This document shows positions 20,913 to 32,600 of a stretch of DNA of 64,000 nucleotides, piece by piece. A model generated the notes under the pieces. That model ran no database searches. It was not told the DNA's origin and saw nothing but the letters and a program-made list of their open reading frames with translations. The stretch lies in the NCBI GenBank assembly GCA_948146395.1, contig OX411552.1, positions 7,941,686 through 8,005,685 on the forward strand, in the 5' to 3' direction. This DNA comes from Fragum whitleyi. Lineage: Eukaryota > Mollusca > Bivalvia > Cardiida > Cardiidae. A program made the translations under genes and the position numbers. Within the stretch, counting starts at the first letter, position 1. The number at the start of each line of letters is the position of its first letter.

Positions 20913-22292
20913 GGACAAAATCCCCTTAGGACAAAATCCCCTCGGTCATTTTTTGCATAGGCGGACAAAATCCCCTCGGTGGAATTACTAGGGCGGACAA
21001 AATCCCCTCGGTAGAATTTAATGGGCGGACAAAATCCCCTCAATGAAATGTCTAGGGCGGACAAAATCCCCTCGGTAGAATTATTAGGGCGGACAAAATC
21101 CCCTCAGTAGAATTACTAGGGCGGACAAAATCCCCTCGGTAGGTAGGTAGAGTCGCCGAGAGAATCAATTTATTGATACACGGCAATTAAACTAATCAAC
21201 TTCGGTTATTAAAAATTTTTTAACAAAGTATTCTATGATACGTAAAATAAAGTGATTTGTGACCAGAGTGTGTGTGTATTTCCGTTTATTTATCGTCGCT
21301 ACCGTAGCACATGCCCATATGAGCGACGCCCCCAGAAGACGGTTAGTTGTTACGGGGGATAGTGCAAGGATACATGACGAAACTACTGCTGAGATCCACC
21401 ATGGTTCTTTTACGTGCTCGGTGTAAAGCACCGTCTCACGGGGCCTCGGTAAAACGTCTCATCCGAAAGACAATTAGTTTTTGTTAGTGTGTCAGCCCGG
21501 GTTTGAACCCACGACGTCGAACTTCAAATGGTTTTGAAGTCCGGTGCTCTACCAACTGAGCTAATCGGGCTGACAAGTGTGTGACCAGATACATACTAAC
21601 CTCAATATATATGAATTAGAAATCACAGTTTGATAACTCAACTAACTTTTAATTAATATTTCAGTCGGGTGCCGCTAATAAAGTGCATATTTGAGTGCAC
21701 AAACAACAAATTTAAATAGTATTAATTTCATTATACCCTCCTATAATTAATCGTGTGCCGCCAATCAAATAAATATTTGTGTGCTTTAATAACCAATTAC
21801 TTTAATTAGTTGACCGGTCTTTAATTGCGGTAAGCTTCAGATTTCTAGAGGTGTAAAAAACATACCAAGACAAAAATGAATCTGTGTTAATTGTGTCTTA
21901 GTCTTCACATATTTCTGGATTTCTAGAGGTGTAAAAAACAAACGAAGACAAAAATGAATATGTGTTTATTGTGTCTTAGTCTACACATATCAAATAATAC
22001 AATTTTAATAAATTACAAGCAATTCTGAAACAGCACAATACAATACATTGGACATTCAAACTGGACCGAGGGGATTTTGTCCGCCCTAGTAATTCTACTG
22101 AGGGGATTTTGTCCGCCCTAGTAATTCTATCGAGGGGATTTTGTCCGCCCTAGACATTTCATTGAGGGGATTTTGTCCGCCGTAGTAATTCTATCGAGGG
22201 GATTTTGTCCGCCCTAACAATTCCACCGAGGGGATTTTGTCCGCCTATGCAGAAAATGACCGAGGGGATTTTGTCCTAAGGGGATTTTGTCC
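20913..22292. mobile_element. Fold-back element with 32-bp tandem repeats in inverted arms
   Basis: The left arm (20913-21143) holds seven to eight copies of a 32-base unit with core GCGGACAAAATCCCCTCGGT. Start positions 20961, 20993, 21025, 21057, 21089 and 21121 are exactly 32 apart. The right arm (22063-22292) is the reverse complement with a similar copy number, and even the odd outermost short unit (CCTTAGGACAAAATCCCC) is mirrored. The 0.9 kb centre holds a SINE and two pairs of short direct repeats (21662/21750 and 21836/21917). This is the design of FB-type fold-back transposons. No coding region. Confidence 0.7.
21268..21579 (-). mobile_element. tRNA-derived SINE, family A, full copy
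   Basis: It is flanked by a 10-base duplication TGTGACCAGA (21258-21267 and 21580-21589). On the minus strand it begins with a tRNA-like head (GCCCGATTAGCTCAGTTGGT, box A; GTGGGTTCAAACCC, box B), followed by a body with CGTCTCATCCGAAAGAC and ACCGTGCTTTACACCGAG-type sequence and a GT-rich 3' end. The anticodon stem does not pair, so it is not a tRNA gene. A second copy is at 36765-37048. Confidence 0.75.
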
Positions 22293-23083
22293 GGTTACCG
22301 ACGCACAGCTTCTATTTTTGAAGAGTCAAAATGACGCAACAGCTCAAATTTCCAAGAGTCAAAAATGCATCATTTTCGATTTCTGCGCGTCAAAACCCGG
22401 GGTCCCGGGTCAAACGAAAACCCTGCCTTGCTGGTTTGAAACCAATTCTGGCCAAGTACAAGTGTTCGCCAACCTTCCCGTTTCACAATTAAGGCGGAAA
22501 GGAAACCTGTCTAATTTACAATTTAGTATCACCAGGTAATAACAACTAACTAATATCTTTTGACACTTTAACTCACATAGATCATGCTGAATAATGTAAG
22601 ATGTTTTGCTGTCGTCCATGGATTATTACAGCATTAACTCAATTCAATCATCTTTAAAAAAAAAGTCAATTTACCACTATCATCAATTCCTATCAGAAAA
22701 CGCGATTCTCTCATGCATAAAATTTGACACACAACTTCACAGGGAAATAACTCTGCCCACAACATCTATGGATAATCAATTCCAATTGGCTGTTCACAGA
22801 ATATAACACAGTGCCTACCGCTTCAGTGTACCCGACTTCAAATATGACCATTATAGATTTTCTCACACGTCAGTTAATTCCAAAAAAATGCAGTGTTTAT
22901 AAAGCGTTTCATGCAAGCTAAACGTTTATACAGCTGTTTAACACAAGAGGCATTGTTACATTCTAATCATTACCCAAGTTTTTAGCAGGTCAAAAGGGAC
23001 ACGTTTTGTTAGGGGTCAAAAAGGGGTACTTCAGAAAACCTGTGCGTCATGACCCAGGTTAAAGGGTCAAACACAAACCCAAG

Positions 23084-23430
23084 ACAATAGCGATACGAAA
23101 GATTGAATATTTGTACAAGTGGTCCCCGGTGTGAATCTGTCTGAAGCTGACAGGGTGGCCATGTCTAGATGTACAGGTGTTGTTACATATATACATTGAC
23201 ATGGGAACAGCTACCAGGTCGTGAACAATGCGGTAAAACATGCACAGCCTGGCACCTGCTCCAGTGTTCTCCTCCCTAATTTATCAAGCATTGAAGTGAC
23301 GTATGAGTGCCTGGAGTAAACACACAGGGTCCAACGTGCTGCTCGACATTGCACCATCTCGACTTTGTCGATGTTAGACCTCGTGTGTCTGTGAGGATCC
23401 CAGCCACTGCCAGCTTACTCAATGGGGGAC
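23084..23430 (-). pseudogene. LINE remnant, upstream part (reverse transcriptase C-terminal region)
   Basis: The minus-strand frame reads WDPHRHTRSNIDKVEMVQCR and AARWTLCVYS, then after a frameshift near 23262 ARLCMFYRIVHDLVAVP and SFRQIHTGDHLYKYSIFR. This is the signature C-terminal region of many animal LINE polymerases (EMVQRRAARW, MYKIVHDLVAIP types). It is a different family from the LINE in the MARVEL intron. It stops at 23084, where an inserted element begins, and resumes at 19883. Confidence 0.75.
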
Positions 23431-24096
23431 AAACAATGGTCTCGTTTTTTAAGTCAAGTTCCAAGTACACAAAGGAAGAAAATGATTGTATCATATAATA
23501 AATGAGAAAAAGCCTAAATCTTACTTAAAATGGCAGAAATGAGAATTTGGATTTTAACTAATGTCTAGGAAACTTCTATATCCGGATATATTCTATCCGA
23601 AAGTTGTGACAGTTTGTTTTTTTGTATTTGATTATGAATTCGTGACCTGGTTGATTTAAAAGGTACATGCTTAAGATAAACAAAATTGATATTTTATCAC
23701 TAAAATGAGGTTTAATTGTGGAAAATGTTTGCCGCGGTAATACATACCAGAAATGAAACTGAAAGTGTCTGTTAAAAATCAAGTTCTCACACAAAATTGA
23801 ATTGCTTGTTTTAGAATTGTTTGTAATTCCAGAATATAAACTAATCGAACAGCTTTTATGGTGTCAAAGGATTTTACTGACCCGACATTTGCAAGCTGTA
23901 GTTACGGCGTTGAGGTTGCACACCATCAAATTTTTATTTTGTTTCATGATTGTGACGATACAAATTTGAAGATATAAAGATTTTGATATCTGAGGGGAGC
24001 GAAACCAGCGACCCACTATCGCTGATAATTCGTTTTTTCGATTTGAATTGGAACAAATCATGCCAACCAAATTTATATACTTAAGCCTTTACCACG
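23431..24096. other. Intergenic, no recognised feature
   Basis: AT-rich sequence beyond the LINE remnant; the start of the LINE fragment is eroded here. No exon-like frame with splice sites was seen. Confidence 0.4.
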
Positions 24097-24560
24097 AAGC
24101 CCCCGCCATAGAGAAGTGGTTAGAGCGTCGGACTCTCTCCTAAAAGGGCCTTGGCATTATCCCCCACGGCGGCAATTATCCCAGTTTCCGACTTTTTTGT
24201 CACACCAATTAGCCAAGTTGAACTGAATCTGCAGGGCGTAGGCCCTATTCGAAAATACACACCCAGGTAGACTGCGATAAAAGTCCATCTACAAATCGAT
24301 AGCCCAGCGCGAAACAGTTGTAACTGCCCATGTAACGAACCGAGCGCATAGATATGCAGACGTGAGAATCCTCAACCCTGAATGGGTCGACCGCCTGTCT
24401 ATACGGCAGGATGTAGGCCGGCTAATCATTCAACCATATATCTCCGGACAGTTACCTCATTTGCATATCCACTGCAAGTTATCTCTTTTTAAATCGTGAC
24501 AACTAAATATTTATAGGCAGTTACAACTGTTTCGCTCTCGGAGCCATCGAAAAACGTCTT
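24097..24560 (+). mobile_element. tRNA-headed SINE-like element and inverted AACAGTTGTAACTGCC repeat
   Basis: The head CCGCCATAGAGAAGTGGTTA with GAGCGTCGGACTCTCT is tRNA-like, but box B is degraded. Downstream, GAAACAGTTGTAACTGCCCA (near 24310) and TATAGGCAGTTACAACTGTT (near 24513) form an inverted pair related to 8265-8600. Confidence 0.4.
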
Positions 24561-25064
24561 CCAGAAGAGGTAAACAAGCCCTGCATTCAGAAAGCAAAAT
24601 CTTTTGCAAACCGTTTCATAATTATACCCCGCTCTGCAGGTCGCAGAGTAGGACCTACACGCTAAACGGAGGGAAATATGATGGGAAACCGGGGCTAGTG
24701 CGGCCACTTCGAATTTTAGAATAACTATTAAAGAAATTAATCCAACATTTATACATTTAAGTAAAGCAAAACATAGCTCTACCGATCACGACAAACGAAC
24801 CCGTATATCTGGATTTCCTTCTGCTTATATATATAAGTCAAAGATGTTGGGTCGAAATGGCCGAAGATTGTCCCGTGCCGGGGCATTCCGGCCATCATAT
24901 GAGTTCGGCCTCATATGACATAACAAGATTTTTCCATTAGGTAAGTACCGGTGATATTTCTGGTCTACAAAATTCTAGACAATTGATTTACACATATAAT
25001 CTGTTGCTTGTTAGTATCTTTATTCAGAATATCTAAGATGCTCAAGTCAGCAATCGAATTGGTA
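24561..25064. repeat. Intergenic; half of a fold-back element at 24575-24665
   Basis: CCCTGCATTCAGAAAGC and TATACCCCGCTCTGCAGG correspond to one arm of the palindrome at 62634-62762; the second arm is lost. The rest is unremarkable. Confidence 0.45.
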
Positions 25065-25501
25065 CAGTTAGTTACATCGTGAATTTGACAATAACCTCGA
25101 TCAAAACCATTCTAGATCGTTCACTCAGCGCTCCCATCATTCATTCCAAACACTCACTCAAACCATTCAAAAACTCTCAAACCCATTGAAAAATATATAA
25201 TCAACAACGTCATTCAAAATAAATTTTGGTAGAGAAAAATCGCGATTTCACTGACATTATTCAAATTGTTAGCGCCTCATAGGTTCTTGAAGAAAAAGGA
25301 ATCTATGTATAAAAGGTGTATGCATTTTTTATTAAAGGGAGGTAATCAAGATCGCTAATTTTGTTTATCCTGAACAAAATTTGCGATATAGGATTACCTC
25401 CCATTAAATTCACTCAAAACTCGCCCCACACACTCATTCAATTTCATTCCTAAATCAGTCAAAAATCATTCACATTGTCAATTTCATGATGTTGTTAACT
25501 G
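25065..25501 (-). mobile_element. MITE M1, copy a
   Basis: Ends CAGTTAGTTACATCGTG and TCATGATGTTGTTAACTG are flanked by TA on both sides. The centre is a hairpin GGGAGGTAATCAAGATCGCT...GGATTACCTCCC with a TTTGTTTATCCTGAACAAA loop. Subterminal words ATTCATTCCAAACACTCACT are shared by all copies. It is in reverse orientation to copies b and c. Confidence 0.8.
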
Positions 25502-26713
25502 TAAAACACATAAAATCACCGTGAAATCGATTGAGATTCCATCTTTATAATTATTATTTTTTCACGTTATTATCATTTCTGATTATTCTTGATATAATAT
25601 TCACTCTTATATATCCTTTTAATGATATAAAGCCTTTTTATTTCATTCTAATCAGCAATATCATTGCCTAATCAGCATTGGACAAGACTAACAACACCTT
25701 AGCGCACACTTTTCGATACATTTCCTTCGTTTTATTTTTCTACCGGCGAAGAATGCGAATTTTCATTGAGATTATAAAAAGAAAAGAATAAGCATCTGCA
25801 TCAGATAAAATATCCGAAAGTTGTACGCAAATAAAATGCGTCCATAAGCACACGTTTCGTCCAAATGAATGAGAAGACCCGTTGAAACTTATCTTTTTGA
25901 AGTCGGGGCGGACAGCAGGGCAGTAGATTTTCTACTTTTTTGAACTCCTGTTGAAAGACATTCATCGAAATCCGGCATACGATTAGATGCATATCAGATA
26001 GAAAATATTTAGAAATCTCCAGATGCAGTACACCGTACAAATAATCGCAACTTAGGGGCAAGTTCGGCCCTATCCGAACTTGCCCAAGGTCAAGCTTGTT
26101 TTTGGTGCCGAACTTGCCCCGACTCAAAGCCCCACTTTAACATATTTTGTAAAATGATAAGCTGTATCCCATTTAAAATTGCAAGTAAAATCGCGTTCAT
26201 TGTCTGAGCTGAAAGCACATTGTCCAACATTTGCATGCGTATAAACAGTAATTTTTTTTAAGATTCCGTCTATGAATAAAAAACATAACAAAACAACTTT
26301 TGAGAAATTATTTTCAGAGCAATTAAACAAAATTTCGCCTCGAAAAAATCCTCATATACCATCCAAAGCGAACGATACTTTTTGTAGTTGATAGAATTTT
26401 CATAAGTTACATAATATTTTCATTCCCAACTCTCTATCTTATTCCAGTGTCCAGATAAAGCCATCTGCCGGACATGCCCCGACTCGGAGGCCGGACTAGC
26501 CCCGGTCTTCCCTAAGCTTTAGCTTTCATGGGCAGGTTAGATATCAACCCTTTAAATTGTCAATGGACTAATTGCATTTTTTTATTGCTTGGCTCAGTCA
26601 AATTCTTTTGCTTGCATTTTGTGTGCCATTATTCAGAGATATTCTTATGGTTAGTATGAAATCCGTATGTAAATGGTGATACATGTATTTTATCTGAATG
26701 AATTTTACTATCA
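25502..26713. other. Intergenic, no gene; scattered GAACTTGCCC words
   Basis: GCCGAACTTGCCCCGACTC recurs in related forms at about 26050-26125 and 26470-26500. The open frames here have no recognisable product. Confidence 0.4.
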
Positions 26714-27215
26714 TCATAATTCTATGGCCAGAAAATCGTGACGCTCATTACGAAATGGGTCGAATCTACGCAGTCTGACCAGAGTCGATTCTTTTCGCAT
26801 TTTTTGGTGGCCCCTTTTTGCTTGACGCGTCACATGTATGGAAATAACGTTAATTGGTGGGGGATAGCAGTCACGATCAAGTTTCAAATCACATAAAACC
26901 GGAAATTGTGTGTACGTTTTACGCTTCCGGGAATATTCTGTAAAACGCTGCAATTTTGTTAAATATGCTGGTTTCAGTTCACCTGGGAAATAGATTCCAA
27001 TTTAATCGAAAAGAAAATTATACTGGATGTGAATCAAAATATACTGAACGACTTTAAAAACACAACCTTCCTGAAGCAATACCAAATTCGAAAGATAATC
27101 CCACTAACTCGGACTAAAATGTGACCATCTGGGTAGTGCGTAAAGTATCGCAGGCTGACTAGGGTAGTAACTTTTCGCAGCGTGCTTATTTTCTGAATAT
27201 AGAATGATCAATCTA
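26714..27215. mobile_element. Fragments of MITE M3 (TGTGACCCGTCACG family)
   Basis: Two pieces contain CGCAGTCTGACCAGAGTCGA (about 26769) and GCAGGCTGACTAGGGTAG (about 27149) and words ATTCAGAAAATAAGC in reverse. Other members are at 29652-30340, 39487-39665, 56197-56440 and 56669-56920. Confidence 0.5.
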
Positions 27216-27877
27216 CCTCCCAGTGAAAGAATTTTGGGAATGCGACCTCTGGTTGACTTATGCTGGACCCAATCTCTTTTTCAAATATTCATTTTACTTA
27301 ATTTTTTTGTCGCATTAACAAGTTACCTTACATCAGTTATAAGTCTCCTATTGAAACATTCTTTTGTGCTCAAGTTACGGTGACAATTTAAAACGTATGC
27401 GTCTAAATTTAAATTTCTTAATAGTGCTACTGTTCACGCACGGTGTTTTCTTTTTATATAAAACCAAAACGAAATCCAAACAAATTTTAGAAATCACTTA
27501 AACCAATCAAGGAGTCAAACTAATCTAAATAGAACAACTGCGGTTGGGAACGTGTGTCCCAAAGACGGCTAGAAGACGTGGTTTAGTTAAAATAGATAAA
27601 TAAATAAATTGCTCACGAAAAACTTTGTTCATTCTTTTCGAAAATAGACCAACGTTGTCCCTGTGAATGTGTATTTGGCATACGTCCCTTGCCCCTTGCG
27701 AACATGTCGTCCGAAGGATTTAGCTGGCCCTTTGAGCATGTAATTACATGGTGCCAACGTCATTTCAGATAATATGTCTGCTGGAACCCTAAATTTAAGT
27801 TCCTTCTTTGAAAATTTGTAAATCTTAATGGCATAAAGTAGTCAATTGCGAGTCTAATTGATGTTTACGGTGACCTG
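27216..27877. other. Intergenic, no recognised feature
   Basis: No exon, repeat terminus or RNA gene was identified. Confidence 0.4.
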
Positions 27878-28008
27878 CCCTGTATTCAGGACGTAAAAGC
27901 GTTTCGCGAGCGCTTTGAGATGATACCCCGCTTTGCACGTGCACATACGTGCAAAGCGAGGTATCATATCGAAAGCGCTTCGCTAACGTTTTCTTCCTGA
28001 ACGCAGGG
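27878..28008. mobile_element. Fold-back element F1, copy 1
   Basis: Ends CCCTGTATTCAGGACG and CCTGAACGCAGGG face each other around the hairpin GATACCCCGCTTTGCACGTG-CACATACGTGCAAAGCGAGG-TATC. Arm sequences (AAAGCGCTTCGC and GCGAGCGCTTTG) differ from other copies but still pair with each other. Confidence 0.65.
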
Positions 28009-29143
28009 CTGGTCCAATGGAACAATTTTCCTCGTGACATACTCCGTACAAATTACAGTCATTTCGAGCTGAGTGAACTGAATTTATTATTATTTTTTTT
28101 TGAACAGCTTTTATACATGTATGTTCTTTGTCACGTGTCCTTTGCACTTATGAATATTTCAAACTGGAACAAATCAAACATGAAAAGTGTAAGTAAAACG
28201 TAAAAAATATAGACTAGGGGTGTGGAATTCCCATGCACGACTTGTCCGACATGGGCTTTTCTATATGCGGATAAGTACATTTTCTGAGGCTATATGTCCG
28301 CGGAGCTTTGTAATAGTACCAAATTGATCTAAGATGTAAATTTTCCTTATGTTTTTTTATTAAAGGGAAAATCATTGTTTTGAATAAAGAAAATGCTGGG
28401 TTCCAACATTCTCTTCTTTAAAAAATATTGATTTTCCCCAAAATGTATATATTTCTCTTTTTTGCGGAAAGCTCATTTTGATCTTGGACAAGTAGAAAAT
28501 AGGCTTTTATTTGGCCAAGGACAAGTGAAGAATATCTGTATTCCAAACCTAAAAAGATGAATATAAGATTGCTATTTCGGTACTGCGTCTGATCGTGATT
28601 CGCCCGAGGACAAGCGGAGAATAACTGTACATGTGATCGACATTAAGTCGACCCAACAGATAAAGCGTCTTTGATATGATATAACCAGTTGAAATATTTA
28701 ACGTTTCCATGCCCGAAATCCAAATTTACTTTGTTGCATTTTCAAAGTTACCCAGTATACTTCGTAATTCTATTAAAATTGTCCTTGAAAAAAAGTTTTT
28801 TTAAGAACTTTGAAAAAAACTTCGTAGTGCGTGATATGCTGAAATAGCGTACTTTGATTAAAGTACATGTATTTCAGATTGCATTTTTACATTCTGAATA
28901 AGATGACAAAGTTCTGCACACTTTTTAAAGTGAATAATCAAGGTAATAATGTTACCTGCAGATGACGTTATTGGTTTGATAAAATGGACAGTAATTTTAG
29001 ACGAGTATCGTGCGAGCGTGATATTTGACGGTTATGGAATACGTTTAATATATATTTCATATTTTCCTAATTCAAAAAGTGAATAATTTGTTTCGATGTG
29101 CTAATTAAACACATATGTTGTAACTTAAGTAAGTAATATCTTG
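28009..29143. other. 5' flank of receptor exon A
   Basis: It holds an imperfect inverted pair at about 28365-28440 (GGGAAAATCATTGTTTTGAA...ATTGATTTTCCCC). No match to the promoter blocks of exons B and C, no X-box and no clear TATA was found. Confidence 0.4.
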
Positions 29144-29633
29144 ATGACCTTTAAAAAAAAACTCTTGCTTGCTAGAATACTTATTATGAAAGCCGAAACG
29201 ACTTTCACATTCTTTGTAACGTTTCAATTTATTTTATGCAGTTGCGAATCAACGACTATTAAAGTTGGTGTGTTACTAATGACAGACTCAGAAGAACCTT
29301 TTGATTTACTAAGAGTGAAACCCGCACTAGATACCGGGTTTATGTATGCCAAACAAAATCTCGGAATAGAGTTCGACGTGTACACTCGGAACTTCTCAGC
29401 GAGCAAGAACTGTGTAACAATGTCTATGGGACACATGTCCGATTTATTTTGTATCCACAAAGTTCAAAGTTTTATCGGTCCAGCCTGTTCCGAGTCCATA
29501 TCAGCTGTTGCTCAACTTGCACAGTTTTATGGCGTTCCCATGGTAACGGGACACGGTGACCTTAACCGTGGATCTGAAGGTCATACATACGACAGTTTGA
29601 CCTTGTTGTCGTATAGTCTACCGAAGTTATCAC
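29144..29633 (+). CDS. Receptor first exon A: signal peptide and first half of ANF-receptor domain
   Basis: There are two in-frame ATGs, 29144 and 29186. The second gives the cleaner signal peptide (MKAETTFTFFVTFQFILCSC), while the first adds a basic, hydrophobic leader. The mature part begins near STTIKVGVLLM and includes EEPFDLLRVKPAL, an NFS glycosylation sequon, the domain signature FIGPACSESISAVAQLAQFY and a closing LSYSLPKLS. The donor is gtaagt at 29634. It is clearly more distant from exons B and C than those are from each other: the RVGPA motif reads RVKPA and extra cysteines are present (KNC, LFC). It shares no obvious upstream sequence with B and C. It is open throughout, so probably functional. 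Confidence 0.8.
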
Positions 29634-32600
29634 GTAAGTGTAATTACAAATGTGATCCGTGAAGCGAACAAGGACCATCTAGGAACTCCATAGAATAAGA
29701 TTTTAAAAAAGAGATGTTACAGTTAATAAAATCGGGAAATTGACAAGCAGGATGATTTTGGAGTGATTTCGGAATGATATTGAATGAGTAAGAGGTGCCA
29801 GTTGTGAATGATATTTAGGGGAGGTAATAAAATTTCCATGATATCGTACGAAATTAGCGATAACTTATTACCTCCTTTTATAAAATCATCGTTTTTCCTG
29901 TCTTTTCTGGTAGTCAGGCGCTTTGAAAAAACACACCCAATAATGTAATTGTGCAATCATTTGGTCGATTTGAATGTAATGTTGATTGTTATGAACGATT
30001 TCGAATCAAGTTTTTTTTAGCAATTCGGATCGTTTTTGAGTGATATGGGTGAGTGTTTGGAATGAATGAATCGAGAGCTGAGTGAGCGACATTGAATTGT
30101 TTTGAATAAATGTCAATTTCACGATGTTACTAACTGTAGCCATCAAAGGTCAACCAGAGATCGCAGCCGCGTTTCAAAAATAAAGTATTAAGTGGTGGAA
30201 TGATTATAATTGACTTTAAAAAGTTGCAGTCAGCGAAAGCTATCTAACTGGTTAGCCTACGTAGCTCGCGTAGTCTGACTAGGGTCGATACCGTCCGCAT
30301 TTCCCTCATGATCTTTTTTGTTTGACAGGCCAAAAATATGACCTTTACCGTACGAGTTTATCCTCCAAACAAAAATTGTTTATATGTGAAAAGCGATAAC
30401 AAATATGCCATATATGTACAGAGGTCATTAAAAGATACTAATTTTTAAACAAACATAAAATAATTTAACCATTCCAAGTTCACAGAGCCTATTCGGGAGG
30501 TAAGTTCTACTTTGTTCAACAATATAGACCACTATACATGCACAAACAGGAAACATAAGTTTGATTGGGTGTTTATGTCATTGCGAATTTCTAAATAATC
30601 CTTAAGCTATTAAGACTCAACAGAAACGTCTCACTGACTGAGACAATTCTTATGAGTTTTAGTAACAATGGATTCATTCAATAATTCTTATGGCAATGAA
30701 TGAAACTATAGATCCGCAAGAAAGAGTGAGGTTCGAGAAACCGTTACCCCCTATCATTTTTCAATGTAAAATTGATCTTTGATCACTCACTTGAAATTGC
30801 TGGTCTATACTTTTGAAGATATTTTGATTTAAAGAAAGAGATTTTCAAACCGGTCGTCTAATAAAAATGGTCGCTGAATATATTCATTGATTGATTGAGA
30901 TTAACGCCGCTTTCAACATTTTTTAAGTTATATCGCGGCGGCTCGAGCACCTAACAATGGTTTCCTGGTATTTCTCTCACCAGTACAACCACCACATTCT
31001 TTCCTAGCCTCCAGCTGCTATTTCTCATAGGTTTATCAATCTATTGGTGAATGACAAATAGTCGGAAAGAATGAGTGCCGCCGTCGGGTCGCTGAATAGA
31101 CGTGATCGCTAAGACGTCGCGCACGGTAATGCTTAACATTTGAAATCACACGTCTTCCGTTAAGTTCCGTCTGCCATTTTTTCCAAATCTGTTGGTCAAT
31201 TTCTATCTTCTTTATACCAAAAGAACCACAAGAAAGCATACTTCTATAGTATATTTGTTAGGTGAATTGAGGAAATTCATAGTTCCATTCAATTTAGTTT
31301 CTTTGTCACCAAAACTCTTAAAATACGTCTGTAAAACGTAACACAGTATGTGTGGGTAGATTTCTTTAAACCCCTAAAATGCGTAAATTTGTTCACGAAA
31401 AATGTTAAGAATCTTAGGGTAAGCGCGATATATATATTCTTTATTTCCTCCATCTTTGGAGATCAAAAGTTATAAACATTTACAATATACAAAAATTCAG
31501 TGCCATTTTTTCCAAATCTGTTGGTCAATTTCTATCTTCTTTATACCAAAAGAACCACAAGAAAGCATACTTCTATAGTATATTTGTTAGGTGAATTGAG
31601 GAAATTCATAGTTCCATTCAATTTAGTTTCTTTGTCACCAAAACTCTTAAAATACGTCTGTAAAACGTAACACAGTATGTGTGGGTAGATTTCTTTAAAC
31701 CCCTAAAATGCGTAAATTTGTTCACGAAAAATGTTAAGAATCTTAGGGTAAGCGCGATAAGTGACATCATGTTAGTAAATAAACTAAAATGGCCGTCAGT
31801 AAAATAACAATCTTTTGATAGAGATTCCTTTTACAATTCAAAAGTTGTAAAACGTCAAATTTTAACGGAAAATCGGCGTGAAAAATGGTAAAGATTTCTC
31901 AATATCTCTTTAAATAGTAGATGAAATTTTGAGAAATTTAAAATAAAAAATATTATTTTTTCTAGTTTTCGTAAATATAATTAAAAATAATAATACGTCA
32001 TATACAACAAAATAAATAAAGAAAATGCGTGTGGACACAATTTATCACATACGCGAATTCTAAAGCCTGTTTTCAAAATGTTTAGCTGTCGCATTTCATT
32101 ATCAAAATGACAATCATAAATCATTTTACATTTTAAAAATATTATTTTTTCGTTTCATCACCTGGAAAAATTGCGGAGGGATACGTTGAAAGATATTAAA
32201 AATATTAAGATTTGTTTGTGTGGACATACTTTTAAAAGAAAACGCATTATTTTTTAACGTCTTACCTTATATTTCATTTGCGCGCTGTGCTTTTTTCATC
32301 CACCCTAGACTAAAATTATAAAAGCTGATTGATTATAAAATTGCTTCCAAAAGAAATCAAAGTACTGAAAGTACTGATAAGTTGGAATGCGTTCAAGAGA
32401 CGGTGACCTCAAGCCACTAACGAAGCTGACGCCTTCTGCCCACCACAGGTGATCCTATCTTTTGACGGGCGTATATAAATTAATGTATTTCAACAACGAG
32501 AGGCGCTTAAACCCCTGAATCGCTATACAGGACTGAAACTGATGAAAGAAACTTGATTACAAGAGGGCCAGAATGACCTTTATCCGCTCACCTGATTTTG

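Larger units (their letters stand above)
20164..22425. mobile_element. Middle TIR element (5-bp target duplication CCTTG)
   Basis: The ends CAGGGTTTTCAT and ACGAAAACCCTG are inverted repeats bordered by CCTTG at 20159-20163 and 22426-22430. Words such as CCAAGAGTCAAAATG occur near both ends. It lies inside the outer element, is split by a fold-back element and carries no recognisable transposase. A homopolymer C run and A-rich tract sit at 20276-20335. Confidence 0.55.
19884..23083. mobile_element. Outer TIR element inserted in the LINE (5-bp target duplication ACAAT)
   Basis: The left end CAGGGCTCGTGTT and right end AACACAAACCCAAG are imperfect inverted repeats. They are flanked by ACAAT at 19879-19883 and 23084-23088. 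The interior near both ends is rich in GGGGTCAA and TGACCC words. No transposase is visible, so it is non-autonomous, hAT-like by its CAGGG end; a 5-bp duplication is unusual for hAT. The continuous LINE frame across the excised element is strong support for the boundaries. Confidence 0.6.

Noticed and set aside
21488..21575. tRNA-like sequence with a CTTCAAA loop (anticodon TCA), suggesting a selenocysteine tRNA
   Set aside because: The anticodon stem does not pair and there is no long variable arm. The sequence is the head of a repeated SINE with target duplications and a second copy at 36765-37048.
20913..22292. Repeated peptide frame (RGDFVRP/GGFCP-type) across the 32-bp units
   Set aside because: It arises from tandem repeat DNA and is broken at the arm ends. 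No start, splice sites or domain support it.
24097..24175. Possible tRNA gene (CCGCCATAGAGAAGTGGTTA head)
   Set aside because: Box B is degraded and the acceptor stem has no proper partner; treated as a SINE head.
25801..26127. 108-codon minus-strand frame
   Set aside because: No recognisable domain and it overlaps GAACTTGCCC-type repeats; a chance open frame is more likely.
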